DNA of 64,000 nt from Mycobacterium sp. IS-1590 (GCF_001500025.1 NZ_LQIW01000005.1:1-64000); one strand, 5' to 3'; positions 1-8,301 are shown, counted from the stretch's first letter. Numbers and translations are program-made. Notes: a model not told the origin generated them from the letters alone.

Positions 1-230
1 GTGAACGCAATCCCGTGCGTCTGGGCCACCGCCTGCTGCAAACCCACCACCGGATTCCCACCACCGTGCACCACCGCAGCCGGCGCCACCGCGGCGGCCG
101 CGTGCTGCAACTGGGCCGCCGACGCGTTCTGCACGCCGGCACCGCACATGGCGCGTTGCGGATCGTCGACGAAGGCCTGCGCCGAGACCTCGTCGCGGAA
201 CAGGTTCAGAATCCAGTCGATCACGTTCAT
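1..230 (-). CDS. IniB N-terminal-like protein (partial, C-terminus outside window)
   Basis: The reverse strand reads from an ATG at 230 to the left edge with no stop, giving 76 residues that begin MNVIDWILNLFRDEVSAQAF. The pattern of a short amphipathic start (IxWILxLFR), an AxxFVxDPxxAM segment and a later GxNPVVGLQQAVAQTHG segment matches the N-terminal domain shared by mycobacterial IniB-like proteins. In that family this domain is followed by a long low-complexity Gly/Ala-rich tail, which would lie outside the window. An AAAGGA ribosome-binding site sits 8 bases before the ATG. IniB belongs to the isoniazid-inducible iniBAC group, but several paralogues share this domain and no iniA or iniC is visible here, so I do not assign the symbol. 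Confidence 0.7.
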   Translation of the reverse strand, partial: MNVIDWILNLFRDEVSAQAFVDDPQRAMCGAGVQNASAAQLQHAAAAVAPAAVVHGGGNPVVGLQQAVAQTHGIAF

Positions 231-403
231 CTCAGTTGTCCTTTCGAATGCCTCGCCGACCTTCGGCGAACTGATGCGAACGTTATGGATCGGCAGACAC
301 CGCGAAAACGGGTCGAAGCCCCCTCCCTACCGCACACGGATACAGGGTCGACCGGGGCCCCCATTAGGGGGTTAGGGGCAGTTTGTGGTCGCCGGACAGC
401 GTC

Positions 404-459
404 GAGCGTGCGGCAACTGCGGACATTCGGCGGCGCGTCGTGTGCAGACACGCACGCTC
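404..459. repeat. Intergenic palindrome, family 1, copy A
   Basis: GAGCGTGCG (404-412) is repeated inverted as CGCACGCTC (451-459). Read on the minus strand, the right arm continues GAGCGTGCGTGTCTGC then ACGACGCGCCGCCG, the same consensus as the copies near 9.8, 47.9 and 56.6 kb. It lies 24 bases past the stop of the acyltransferase gene, as expected for a 3'-end hairpin or terminator. The left arm is degenerate beyond its first 9 bases. Confidence 0.6.
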
Positions 460-483
460 GCGCAGCAAGGGAACGAGAGAGGG

Positions 484-1221
484 CTAGCGGGAGGCCTTTT
501 TGCGTTCGATGTCGGCGAGGGCCGCGGCAAGTTCCGCGCGCTGCGCCGCCGATGTCTCCCAGGCGAGTTGACGGTTCTTGACCACCTTGGCGGGCGCGCC
601 GACCGCGATCGAGAAGTCGGGCACGTCGCCGCGCACGACCGCATGCGATCCGAGCACGCAACCACGCCCGATCGTGGTGTTACGCAACACCGTGACCTTG
701 ACGCCGACCCAGGTGTCGGGTCCGATCCGCACCGGACCCTTGACGATCCCCTGGTCTTTGATCGGCACGTTGATGTCGTCCATGCGATGGTCGAAATCGC
801 AGATGTAGCACCAGTCGGCCATCAGCACCGAGTCACCCAGCTCGATGTCGAGGTAGGTGTTGATGACGTTGTCGCGGCCCAGCACCACCTTGTCGCCGAA
901 CCGCAGCGAACCCTCGTGGCAGCGGATGGTGTTCTTGTCGCCGATGTGCACCCAGCGGCCGATCTCCATTGTGGACAACTCCGGCGTCGCCTCGATTTCG
1001 ACGCCCTTACCGAGGAAGACCATCCCGCGCGTGATGATGTGCGGATTGCGCAGCTTGAACTTCAGCAATCTCCAGTACCGCACCAGGTACCACGGGGTGT
1101 AGGCGCGGTTGGCCAGCACCCACTTCAGCGAGGCCAGGGTCAGGAACTTGGCCTGCCTCGGGTCCCGCAGTCGCGACCCTCGCCAGCGCTTGTGCAGCGG
1201 CGCGCCCCACATGGTCGTCAT
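484..1221 (-). CDS. Left-handed beta-helix acyltransferase (Rv3034c-like)
   Basis: A 245-residue protein of the hexapeptide-repeat acyltransferase superfamily. The central part (about residues 75-215) has successive turns of the [LIV]-G-x4 type, for example VEIEATPELSTMEIGRWVHI and VRIGPDTWVGVKVTVLRNTT, followed by the terminal IAVGAPAKVVKNR typical of maltose/galactoside-type O-acetyltransferases. Such enzymes move an acyl group from acyl-CoA to a sugar or similar hydroxyl; the acceptor here is unknown. Orientation and neighbours match Rv3034c of M. tuberculosis, annotated as a possible transferase. I chose the ATG at 1221 (MTTMWGAPLH) over an upstream in-frame start at 1269 because it leaves room for the divergent gene at 1278; neither has a clear Shine-Dalgarno. 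Confidence 0.8.
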   Translation of the reverse strand: MTTMWGAPLHKRWRGSRLRDPRQAKFLTLASLKWVLANRAYTPWYLVRYWRLLKFKLRNPHIITRGMVFLGKGVEIEATPELSTMEIGRWVHIGDKNTIRCHEGSLRFGDKVVLGRDNVINTYLDIELGDSVLMADWCYICDFDHRMDDINVPIKDQGIVKGPVRIGPDTWVGVKVTVLRNTTIGRGCVLGSHAVVRGDVPDFSIAVGAPAKVVKNRQLAWETSAAQRAELAAALADIERKKASR

Positions 1222-1277
1222 GGCCGGAAAGCCTACGCGAGCGTTCCAGTGCCGAACGGTTACCCTCACGTGGACCG

Positions 1278-2606
1278 ATGACGAGGAACGGGAAGGATCG
1301 AGTGTTCCGGCGATTGACCGTGCTGGCTACCTCAGTACTGACAGCGCTGATCGCGGCCACACTGGCGGGCTGCCAGGACACCACCTCCTGGGTCGACGCC
1401 AAGGCCGCTGACGGCTGGGCCGCCCAATACGGTGACGCCGCCAACAGCAGCTACCAACCGGTGGCGGGCGCCGACGCGCTGCGCCTGGAATGGACGCGGT
1501 CGGTCAAGGGCGACCTGGCCGCCGCGGTGGCACTCGGCTCCGGCAGCTATCTGGGGGTCAACGCGCAGACTCCGGCCGGTTGCTCGCTGATGGTGTGGGA
1601 GGCCGACAACAGGGCGCGACAGCGGTGGTGCACCCGCCTCGTGCAGGGCGGCGGCGCGTCCAGCCCTCTGTTCGATGGCTTCGACAACCTCTACGTCGGA
1701 CAGCCCGGCGCGATGCTGTCGTTCCCGCCGACGCAGTGGATCCGTTGGCGTCAACCGGTCATCGGGATGCCGACCACCGCACGGATCCTGAAGCCCGGCC
1801 ACCTGCTGGTCGTGACGCACCTGGGTCAGGTGCTGGTTTTCGACGCCCATCGCGGCACCGTGGAAGGCAGCCCGCTGGACCTGGTCGCCGGTGTCGACCC
1901 GAAGGACTCCGAACGCGGACTCGCCGACTGCCGGCCGGCCCGCCCCCGCTGCCCGGTCGCCGCCGCACCGGCGTTCGCCTCGGCGACCGGGACCGTCGTC
2001 CTCTCGCTGTGGGAGCCGGGTGCTGACGGGCCCGTCCTCGTCGGCCTGCGCTACCGGCCCGGGCAGTCGCCGCTTCTGACCCGCGAATGGACCAGCGACG
2101 CGGTCGGCGGCGGACCCCTTGCCAGCCCGGTGTTTTCGGCCGACGGATCGACCGTCTTCGTCAACGGCCGCGACGACCGATTGTGGGCGCTCGACGCCGG
2201 CGACGGCAAGGCCAAGTGGTCGGTGCCGCTCGACTACCTCGCCCAGACCCCACCGTCCGTGTCGCCCGACGGGCTGATCGTCACCGGCGGCGGGCCCGGG
2301 GCGAAGTTGATCGGCATCAGAGACGAGGGCGATCGCGGCGAGGTGCAGTGGACCCGTGACGACGTCACGCCGCTGTCGACGTCGAGTCGATCGGGAGCCG
2401 ACGTCGCCTACACCGTCGTGCGCGACGGCGATGGGGAGGACGCCGGACAGGCGTTGCTGGTCTTCGATCCCGCCGACGGGCGCACCCTCAACAGCTATCC
2501 GCTGCCCAGGGCGACGGGGTGGCCGGTGGGCGTCTCGATCGGGAAAGACCGCCGCGTGGTCACCGCCACCAGCGACGGCATGGTGTACGGCTTCGCACCG
2601 GCGTAG
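1278..2606 (+). CDS. PQQ-like beta-propeller lipoprotein (Rv3035-like)
   Basis: A 442-residue protein with a basic N-terminus, a hydrophobic stretch and a lipobox ending LAGC (Cys32), so a lipoprotein anchored outside the membrane. The rest has repeated propeller-blade motifs such as TVFVNGRDDRLWALDAGDGK and VTATSDGMVYGFAPA, typical of PQQ-like repeat proteins. No cofactor ligands can be assigned, and many family members bind no cofactor. Position between the acyltransferase and the TB22.2 homologue matches Rv3035, annotated there as conserved hypothetical; this copy appears somewhat longer. A GTG at 1302 (VFRRLTVL) is an alternative start that would also keep the signal sequence. It converges on the next gene with only 23 bases between stops. 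Confidence 0.8.
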   Translation: MTRNGKDRVFRRLTVLATSVLTALIAATLAGCQDTTSWVDAKAADGWAAQYGDAANSSYQPVAGADALRLEWTRSVKGDLAAAVALGSGSYLGVNAQTPAGCSLMVWEADNRARQRWCTRLVQGGGASSPLFDGFDNLYVGQPGAMLSFPPTQWIRWRQPVIGMPTTARILKPGHLLVVTHLGQVLVFDAHRGTVEGSPLDLVAGVDPKDSERGLADCRPARPRCPVAAAPAFASATGTVVLSLWEPGADGPVLVGLRYRPGQSPLLTREWTSDAVGGGPLASPVFSADGSTVFVNGRDDRLWALDAGDGKAKWSVPLDYLAQTPPSVSPDGLIVTGGGPGAKLIGIRDEGDRGEVQWTRDDVTPLSTSSRSGADVAYTVVRDGDGEDAGQALLVFDPADGRTLNSYPLPRATGWPVGVSIGKDRRVVTATSDGMVYGFAPA

Positions 2607-2629
2607 TGCCGTTCGGCGCGGACCGACTC

Positions 2630-3322
2630 TTACAGCGCGAGCATCGGCGCCACCGCGGCGCGGGGCACCGTCGCCTGAACCGGGCCCACCGATTCGGGGA
2701 ACAGACCGCCCTGGCTGAAGAAGAAGATCAGCGAATCGTCGGTCAGCGCAAAGTTCTGGTAGTTCGCCGGATCGGTACCTTCACCTTGGGGAACCGGGGC
2801 GATCATGCCCTGCTTCTGCAGGTACCGATCGATCTGCGGGTAGATCACGTCCATCGGTTCGGTGCCCGGTTTGAACAAGGTGTCGAAGGTGATCGGCGCA
2901 TTCGTGGCGAGGTTCCAGTTGAACGACTGGTAGAAGGTCTGCGGACGCAACCCGCCGACGTTCTGCCAGACGGTGAACACCACGCTGCGGGTGCCCGTGG
3001 TCGGTGGTCCCGATCGGTAGCCGGTCCCTTCGGCGTCGAGTTCATACGGCAGCCTGCCCGCATCCGGGTTCTCGGCGACGTTGACGAATCCGTCGCGCGC
3101 CTGCGTCAGGTAGGCCACCAGCGGCGCCTGGTCGGGATAGTCGTCGGGGAAACTCAAATCGAGGGTGTAGTTCGGCTTTTCGACGTGCACCCGGCATATC
3201 TGATCCGGCCCCACCGTGCCCTGCAGGTCGGCGCACCCCGGCTGGGCGGCGGCCGCAGGACTGGCGAGGGCGCCCATGGCGGCGGCCACCGCGAACAGAG
3301 CGGTCCACCTGGAAATGCGCAT
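2630..3322 (-). CDS. Secreted TB22.2 family protein (Rv3036c-like, DUF3298/RsiV-type)
   Basis: A 230-residue exported protein. The ATG at 3322 is preceded by GAGGA and starts MRISRWTALFAVAAAMGALA, a signal peptide with probable cleavage after ASPAAAA. The mature part resembles the DUF3298/RsiV-like domain: the segment ARDGFVNVAENP and the later TFYQSFNWNLATNAPITFDT followed by PGTEPMDVIYPQIDRYL are typical of the mycobacterial TB22.2/MPT64-like group. The M. tuberculosis homologue Rv3036c is a secreted antigen reported to have esterase activity; I see no GxSxG motif here, so I do not assert catalysis. Length is close to Rv3036c (about 227 aa). An in-frame extension upstream to 3874 lies inside the next gene and is rejected. 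Confidence 0.85.
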   Translation of the reverse strand: MRISRWTALFAVAAAMGALASPAAAAQPGCADLQGTVGPDQICRVHVEKPNYTLDLSFPDDYPDQAPLVAYLTQARDGFVNVAENPDAGRLPYELDAEGTGYRSGPPTTGTRSVVFTVWQNVGGLRPQTFYQSFNWNLATNAPITFDTLFKPGTEPMDVIYPQIDRYLQKQGMIAPVPQGEGTDPANYQNFALTDDSLIFFFSQGGLFPESVGPVQATVPRAAVAPMLAL

Positions 3323-3387
3323 CGTCGACGTCCTCGCAACCGGCGCCGGTCTGGATACCGGCGCGTGCCGCAAGGATACGTGGGCCG

Positions 3388-4557
3388 TCAGCGCGACGGA
3401 CGACAAATGTATGCCGTTGCCCGGCTTGCGGCTCCGGCCCCGATGCGGGTGATCACCACCGAGGCTTGCTGTGAGCCGCGCAGGCGAAGCCGGGGACGCA
3501 GTGCGTCGGGGTGCACGTCGACGCCGCGCACGAGGATCTCGACCGCGCCGACGTGGCGGGCCGCGAGCGCCTGTCGCAGCCGCCGTTCGCTGAAGGCCAC
3601 CTCGTCGAGAACCTCGAAACCGCGTACACCGGGCGGGAGCCGGTCCCCGGACAGGTAGGCGATGGCGGCGTCGAGTTGCCACAGCCCGTGCCGTGCGGCG
3701 TAGTGCCGAACCAGCCCCGCGCGCACGACCGCCCCGTCGGGGTCGACGATCCATCGCCCGGCGGGCGCCACCGCACAGTCGTCGGGTTCGGCGTCGGTGA
3801 TCTGTTCGCCGGTGTCCAGCAACGAGGCTCGGCGTCGGACGCCGCCCTCTGTGAGCCCGACCGACCACAGGCACGCTTCACGCACACTTCCCGCCAGCGA
3901 CGTCACCTCGACCTCCCCGTCGAAGCCCAGCCGCTGCACGGCGTCGAAATCGATTCCGGGAGCGCACTTCACGACCGTGTCGCGCCGGCGATAGACATCC
4001 AGCAGCTCGTCGAGCGGGGGCGCGTAGCCCCGCGGGTCGAAACGCCGGCGCCCGGCGCTGCGTCGCGCCGGGTCGAGCACCACGACCGTGCCACTCGTGA
4101 TGGGCCGCAGCGCATCGGCGCGGCAGAGGTCCACACCGTCGACGTTGTTATGCGCCATCGCGATCCGAACCGGGTCGATATCGCTGCCGATCAGGAGCTC
4201 TGTCGTTTCGCGGAGCGCCGCCAACTCCGCGCCGATCGAACACGTCGCGTCGTGCACTCGGGCCCCGCCGAGCCGGCGGGCGCGGTGCCGGGCGACGGGT
4301 TGGCTGGTGGCCTGCTGCAGGGCTTCGTCGGTGAACAGCCAGCCGTCCGGATTCGAGAGTTTGGCCGCCGCCTTACGACGCAGCCTGACGGTCTCGACCA
4401 GAACGGCGGCACGAGCACCGAAACGGGCACGCGCCGAGGCGATGTCGGCGACCAACGTGTCGGCGGACAGCTGCAGCATGGCGATTTCCCGCAGAGCGTC
4501 GAGGCCGGGCGCGCTGCGCAGATAGTCGACGTCGTCGACGTCGAACGCCACCGTCAC
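3388..4557 (-). CDS. THUMP-like / SAM-dependent methyltransferase (Rv3037c-like)
   Basis: A 389-residue protein. The N-terminal third is helical (ALREIAMLQL, ARARFGARAAVLVETVRLRR). The middle is a Rossmann methyltransferase fold: VHDATCSIGAELAAL (SAM-binding loop), LIGSDIDPVRIAMAHNN (acidic end of strand 2), VVVLDPARRSAGRRRFDP (DPxR motif IV). The C-terminal part resembles the THUMP-like domain of class I methyltransferases; the substrate is unknown. The start is the GTG at 4557, which overlaps the stop of the upstream methyltransferase as GTGA, implying translational coupling. Context matches Rv3037c. Confidence 0.8.
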   Translation of the reverse strand: MTVAFDVDDVDYLRSAPGLDALREIAMLQLSADTLVADIASARARFGARAAVLVETVRLRRKAAAKLSNPDGWLFTDEALQQATSQPVARHRARRLGGARVHDATCSIGAELAALRETTELLIGSDIDPVRIAMAHNNVDGVDLCRADALRPITSGTVVVLDPARRSAGRRRFDPRGYAPPLDELLDVYRRRDTVVKCAPGIDFDAVQRLGFDGEVEVTSLAGSVREACLWSVGLTEGGVRRRASLLDTGEQITDAEPDDCAVAPAGRWIVDPDGAVVRAGLVRHYAARHGLWQLDAAIAYLSGDRLPPGVRGFEVLDEVAFSERRLRQALAARHVGAVEILVRGVDVHPDALRPRLRLRGSQQASVVITRIGAGAASRATAYICRPSR

Positions 4558-5558
4558 GTCGCGGCGGGCTTGACCCCTGTGATCATGACGTTGTAGTACC
4601 AGGACTTCGGCACCACACGGCTCCAGAGGTTGGCATCGATCCAGCTCAACGCGATCCAACTGTGGAACGCGAACTTCGCGTAGCCCCAACCCAATCGGCC
4701 GGGCGGAACGGCGGCCTCGAAGGTACGCAGCGGCCAGCCCAGCATCGCGGCGGTGAACTCGGTGGTGGCGGTCGAGACCTCGACGGCGCCGGCGTTGCTC
4801 GCCATGCGCTCCAGATCCGCCGGAGAGAAGGTGTGCAGGTCCACGACCGCCTCCAACGCGGCCGCGCGTGAGGACTCGTCGAGTTCGGCCTGGGGGCGAC
4901 GCCAACCCGAGAGCCCCGGCAGCTTCGTCACATTGGTCACCGCGCGCCAGGTCAGCGTCGACAACGGGCGGGCGTAGTTCTCCCCCGCGTTCGTCGGCTC
5001 GCCGGCGAAGATGAACCGGCCGCCGGGCTTGAGCACCCGCACCACTTCGCGCAGCGACAGTTCGACGTCGGGGATGTGGTGCAACACGGCATGGCCGACC
5101 ACGAGATCGAAGGTGTCGTCGTCGTACGGGATGCCTTCCGCGTCGGCCACCCGCCCGTCGATCTCGAGGCCCAGGTTCTCACCGTTTCGGGTGGCGACCT
5201 TGACCATGCCCGGCGACAGGTCGGTCACCGAACCGCGCCGTGCCACACCCGCCTGGATCAGGTTGAGCAGGAAGAACCCGCTGCCGCACCCGAGCTCCAA
5301 CGCCCGGTCGTAGGGCAGCTTGCGCTGCTCGGCGAACGGAACCGTGGCGTCGAACAGGTCACGGGCGTAGTCCACGCAGCGCTTGTCGTAGGAGATCGAC
5401 CACTTCTCGTCGTAGCTCTCGGCTTCCCAGTCGTGGTACAGCACCTGGGCCAGTTTGGAGTCGTGGCGGGCGGCTTCCACCTCTTCGGCGGTGGCGTGCG
5501 GATTCGGAGCCGGCTCGCCGGCGACATCTGGCAGGGCGCCGGGTTCCTTCAGGTCCAT
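4554..5558 (-). CDS. Class I SAM-dependent methyltransferase (Rv3038c-like)
   Basis: A 334-residue methyltransferase with all main motifs: motif I ALELGCGSGFFLLNLIQ, an aspartate after strand 2 (SVTDLSPGMVKVA), the motif around GIPYDDDTFDLVVGHAVLHH, and the post-motif LREVVRVLKPGGRFIFAGEP typical of UbiE/COQ5-like methyltransferase_11 enzymes. The N-terminal region includes YDEKWSISYDKRCVDYA, seen in the mycobacterial Rv3038c group. Substrate is not known from sequence. It starts 11 bases after the stop of the crotonase-family gene and its stop overlaps the next gene, so it sits in an operon running from the small ABC gene to TB22.2. Confidence 0.85.
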   Translation of the reverse strand: MDLKEPGALPDVAGEPAPNPHATAEEVEAARHDSKLAQVLYHDWEAESYDEKWSISYDKRCVDYARDLFDATVPFAEQRKLPYDRALELGCGSGFFLLNLIQAGVARRGSVTDLSPGMVKVATRNGENLGLEIDGRVADAEGIPYDDDTFDLVVGHAVLHHIPDVELSLREVVRVLKPGGRFIFAGEPTNAGENYARPLSTLTWRAVTNVTKLPGLSGWRRPQAELDESSRAAALEAVVDLHTFSPADLERMASNAGAVEVSTATTEFTAAMLGWPLRTFEAAVPPGRLGWGYAKFAFHSWIALSWIDANLWSRVVPKSWYYNVMITGVKPAAT

Positions 5559-5569
5559 AACAGGGCAGC

Positions 5570-6217
5570 CTAAAGGTCAAACGTCGCCTTGGCCGCAGCC
5601 AGTACCTGGGGCGGGTGCTCGACGAACCGTTGCGCCCAGGCCAGCGCCGCGTCGTAGACACCGTCGGGCGCCACCATCTGGTCGACGAGGCCCAACGCAT
5701 GCGCCTCCTTGGCGTCGATGAACCGGCCGCTGAAGACCAGCTCCTTGGCCCTGCTCACGCCGACGGTGCGGGCCAGTCTCGCCGTTCCGCCCGCGGGCAC
5801 GAGCCCGGCGAGGATCTCCGTCACACCGAACTTGACGTTGTCGCCGCTGACCCGCCAGTCGGCCGCCAACGCCAGTGTGAGCCCCCCACCCAACGCGTAG
5901 CCGGTGATCGCGGCGACCGTGGGTTTGGGGATGGCCGCCACGGCGTCGACGGCCTCGCGGCAAACCTTCGCCGCCGTGTCGGCTTCATCGGCATTGAGCG
6001 TGCGTAGTTCGGGGACGTCGTCTCCGGCCGAGAAGATCTCGTGGCCGCCGTACACGATCACAGAGTGGATGTCGTCACGTTCCCCGATGCGTCGCGCAGC
6101 GGAGGCCAGCTCGCGGTAGACCTGGCGGGTCAGGGCGTTGGTCGGCGGCCGTGAGAGCAGCAGCGTGGCGATGCCAGCTCGCTCATCGCTGGTGTGGATC
6201 GAGACGAACTCGCTCAT
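5570..6217 (-). CDS. echA17: Enoyl-CoA hydratase/isomerase family protein, C-terminally short (EchA17-like)
   Basis: A 215-residue crotonase-superfamily protein matching Rv3039c by context and sequence. Oxyanion-hole elements are present ([31 protein letters not shown]). One acid residue remains in [12 protein letters not shown] (Glu134, equivalent to rat hydratase Glu164), while the position of the first catalytic Glu (rat Glu144) is Thr114. The protein ends at AAAKATFDL, about 35-40 residues before the usual end of the family (about 255 aa), so the C-terminal helices used in trimer packing are missing. The stop is followed after 11 bases by the next ATG, so this is not a simple frameshift into readable coding sequence. 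Its ATG overlaps the Nudix stop as ATGA. Fatty-acid beta-oxidation role is inferred from family only. Confidence 0.8.
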   Translation of the reverse strand: MSEFVSIHTSDERAGIATLLLSRPPTNALTRQVYRELASAARRIGERDDIHSVIVYGGHEIFSAGDDVPELRTLNADEADTAAKVCREAVDAVAAIPKPTVAAITGYALGGGLTLALAADWRVSGDNVKFGVTEILAGLVPAGGTARLARTVGVSRAKELVFSGRFIDAKEAHALGLVDQMVAPDGVYDAALAWAQRFVEHPPQVLAAAKATFDL

Positions 6218-7071
6218 ACCCGGCGCGCGTCGGATCCGTAGCCCTCGGGGCTGCGGCGGTTGCGGGCGGCGTTGTAGCGGTCGCTGTCGAAGAACTCGAT
6301 CTCCCAGTTACCGGTGTCCTTGTTCGCAGCCAGATGCGGTGTGACGGAGACGATCTGACGTTCCACCGCAAGTACCTCGGCGACGGTGCGGCCGGCCAGT
6401 GAGTCCAACTGGGTCCATGTCGGTGGCAGCAGGAACGTCCGGCCGGCGGCGAAATCGTCGAGCGCTTGCTGCGGGGTGATCCAATCGGCCGCGTCGGTCT
6501 CGGTGTTGTCGCCGTCGGCGCGTTGCCCCTCAGGCAGGGCGCCGACGAAGAAGTAGGTGTCGTAGCGGCGGGTGCGTTCTTCCTTCGGCGTCACCCAATT
6601 AGCCCACGGCCGAAGCAGATCGGCGCGAAGCACCAACTTCTCGCGGTGCAGGAAGTCGGCGAATGACAGCGACCGGTTGACCAGCGCCGCGCGCGCCTCG
6701 TGGTAGACCGAAGCGTCGTCAACCAGGACATCCGGGTCGTCCGCCGCGCCGGCGAACAACACCCCGGACTCCTCGAAGGTCTCTCGCGCCGCTGCGCACA
6801 CCAGCGCCTGTGCGAGGCTCGGCTCCACAGTCAAACGCTTTGCCCACCAGTCGGGTTCGGGACCGAACCAGTCGATGTCGGCGTCACGGTCGCGATCGTC
6901 GACCCCGCCGCCGGGAAAGACCATCACGCCGGCGACGAAATCCATCGCGGAGTGCCGCCGCATCAGAAAAACTTCAAGTCCTCCCGCGAGCCCGTCCCGC
7001 TTGTCGCGAACCAACATCACGGTCGAGGCGGGCCGCGGCGTGAGTGGCTGTTCGGCTGGTTCTTCGGTCAT
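6214..7071 (-). CDS. Nudix hydrolase, NUDT7/19-like (Rv3040c-like)
   Basis: A 285-residue Nudix protein. The start of the Nudix fold is seen in STVMLVRD and [15 protein letters not shown], and the core helix of the Nudix box in [14 protein letters not shown] (RExxEExG pattern), with a long insertion between the FPGG and the RE helix as in the NUDT7/NUDT19 coenzyme A diphosphatase group. The likely reaction is cleavage of a nucleoside diphosphate derivative, possibly CoA or acyl-CoA; this is an inference from the insertion and from the neighbouring echA17. The ATG at 7071 overlaps the stop of the ABC gene (ATGA), and its own stop overlaps echA17. Context matches Rv3040c (288 aa). Confidence 0.85.
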   Translation of the reverse strand: MTEEPAEQPLTPRPASTVMLVRDKRDGLAGGLEVFLMRRHSAMDFVAGVMVFPGGGVDDRDRDADIDWFGPEPDWWAKRLTVEPSLAQALVCAAARETFEESGVLFAGAADDPDVLVDDASVYHEARAALVNRSLSFADFLHREKLVLRADLLRPWANWVTPKEERTRRYDTYFFVGALPEGQRADGDNTETDAADWITPQQALDDFAAGRTFLLPPTWTQLDSLAGRTVAEVLAVERQIVSVTPHLAANKDTGNWEIEFFDSDRYNAARNRRSPEGYGSDARRV

Positions 7072-7910
7072 GCTCGTCTCCTGTGCGCGGCCCGACTCCT
7101 GGCACGTCGGGCGAAATAGCGCCCGTCCACGACCTCGAGCGTGATCGACTGGCCGAAAGCTTTGGAGAGGTTCTCGGCGGTCAGCACATCGGGCAGCAGC
7201 CCGGAGTCGACCACCTTGCCCTCGGACAGGATCAGCCCGTGCGAGAAACCGCGCGGAATCTCTTCGACGTGATGGGTCACCAACACCATCGCCGGGGCAT
7301 CCGGGTCGGCGGCCAGATCCTCGAGCCGGGCCAGAAGTTCCTCGCGTCCACCGAGGTCCAGTCCGGCGGCCGGCTCGTCGAGCAACAGCAGTTCGGGATC
7401 GGTCATCATCGACCGTGCGATCAGCACCCGTTTGCGTTCGCCTTCGGACAGCGTGCCGTATGTGCGCAGGGCCAGATGTTCGGCGCCGACGCTCTCGAGC
7501 ATGTCGATCGCCTGCTCGTAGTCGACGTCGTCGTAGGCCTCGCGCCACCGGCCCAGCACCGCGTATCCGGCCGAGACCACCAGATCGCGCACCACCTCGC
7601 TGTCGGGCACCCGCTGCGACAACGCCGAACTGCTCAACCCGACCCGCGAGCGCAGTTCGGACATGTCCGTTCGGCCGAGTCGTTCACCGAGCACGTACGC
7701 CGTCCCCGACGACGGGTACTCCAGAGCGGCCGCGATGCGCAGCAGCGAGGTCTTGCCCGCACCGTTGGGGCCGATGACCACCCAACGCTCGTCGAGTTCG
7801 ACCGCCCACGTGATGGGTCCGATCAGGGTCTGTCCCCCGCGCCGCAACGACACCTTCGCGAAGTCGATCAGCACGTCGGGGTCGGCTGCATCTCCTTCGG
7901 TGGTGGGCAC
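7068..7910 (-). CDS. ABC transporter ATP-binding protein (Rv3041c-like)
   Basis: A 280-residue ATPase with Walker A GPNGAGKTS (about residues 47-55), the Q-loop region RSRVGLSSSALSQRV, signature LSEGERKRVLIARSM, Walker B LLLLDEPAAGLD and switch His in LVTHHVEEI. No permease gene adjoins it, so the partner is unknown; single-ATPase members of this type can also be non-transport ABC proteins. I chose the GTG at 7910 (VPTTEGDAADPDVLIDFAKV) because upstream in-frame sequence to 8033 runs through a pair of direct repeats and has no family character. First gene of the tightly overlapping block down to TB22.2. Matches Rv3041c (287 aa). Confidence 0.85.
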   Translation of the reverse strand: MPTTEGDAADPDVLIDFAKVSLRRGGQTLIGPITWAVELDERWVVIGPNGAGKTSLLRIAAALEYPSSGTAYVLGERLGRTDMSELRSRVGLSSSALSQRVPDSEVVRDLVVSAGYAVLGRWREAYDDVDYEQAIDMLESVGAEHLALRTYGTLSEGERKRVLIARSMMTDPELLLLDEPAAGLDLGGREELLARLEDLAADPDAPAMVLVTHHVEEIPRGFSHGLILSEGKVVDSGLLPDVLTAENLSKAFGQSITLEVVDGRYFARRARSRAAHRRRA

Positions 7911-7981
7911 TCGCCCATCGTAGACAGGCGACTTGTGCGTGATTTCGCTCGCCCAGCGATCGATTTCACGCCCAAATCGCC

Positions 7982-8042
7982 CGCGCGCCTGCGGCGAGCC
8001 TCGGCGACGGAAGTTGTCGCGCGCCTGCGGCAAGCCTCGGCG
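7982..8042. repeat. Pair of 25-bp direct repeats upstream of the ABC gene
   Basis: A 25-base unit starting CGCGCGCCTGCGGC and ending AGCCTCGGCG occurs at 7982-8006 and again at 8018-8042 with a single mismatch, a 36-base period. It lies between the GTG start of the ABC ATPase (7910) and the small ORF ending at 8082. Function unknown; it could be a local duplication. Confidence 0.6.
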
Positions 8043-8081
8043 GTCAACCCGACCAGGAGAACGAAGCCGCGGACGACCCCC

Positions 8082-8237
8082 CTACGCATGGTGGGGGAAG
8101 CGCACCTTGATGAGTTCGAGTTCCCGGGCCATGCGTTCGGCGTCGCGGTCGTCGTAATCGGCGCGCGCGACCGGCGGCTGCCACGCCAGGGTCGAGGCGA
8201 GGCGGCGGCTCAAGCGAGGTATCCAGTTCAAGCTCAT
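8082..8237 (-). CDS. Small protein of unknown function (51 aa), divergent from the MocR-type gene
   Basis: A short reading frame encoding MSLNWIPRLSRRLASTLAWQ, continuing through PPVARADYDDRDAERMARELELIKVRFPHHA and a TAG stop. The C-terminal acidic/basic helix (DYDDRDAERMARELELIKV) looks protein-like rather than random. GGAG lies 10 bases before the ATG at 8237; an ATG at 8246 is possible but GGAG would be too close. The gene is divergent from the MocR regulator gene and shares its palindromic promoter region, so it may be the regulator's target. I do not recognise the family. Confidence 0.45.
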   Translation of the reverse strand: MSLNWIPRLSRRLASTLAWQPPVARADYDDRDAERMARELELIKVRFPHHA

Positions 8238-8256
8238 GCAGGCCATGCTCCGTAAC

Positions 8257-8295
8257 AACTGGCTTGCTCTTCAATAGCCAGTTAGACCATACTGG
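8257..8295. promoter_or_regulatory. Candidate MocR-type operator in divergent promoter
   Basis: AACTGGCT (8257-8264) is followed after 11 bases by its inverted copy AGCCAGTT (8276-8283). A second overlapping inverted pair CCAGT (8278-8282) / ACTGG (8291-8295) extends to 7 bases before the ATG of the regulator gene. MocR-family proteins usually bind repeated sites near their own divergent promoter, so autoregulation is likely. Seen directly; binding is inferred. Confidence 0.55.
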
Positions 8296-8301
8296 CCTCT
8301 A

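Noticed and set aside
2519-3658. Long plus-strand open frame antisense to the TB22.2 and methyltransferase genes
   Set aside because: It runs against two genes with signal peptide or domain motifs and has arginine-rich low-complexity content typical of high-GC antisense frames.
7911-8033. N-terminal extension of the ABC ATPase to 8033
   Set aside because: It would translate the direct-repeat region into basic low-complexity sequence; the GTG at 7910 fits the family length better.
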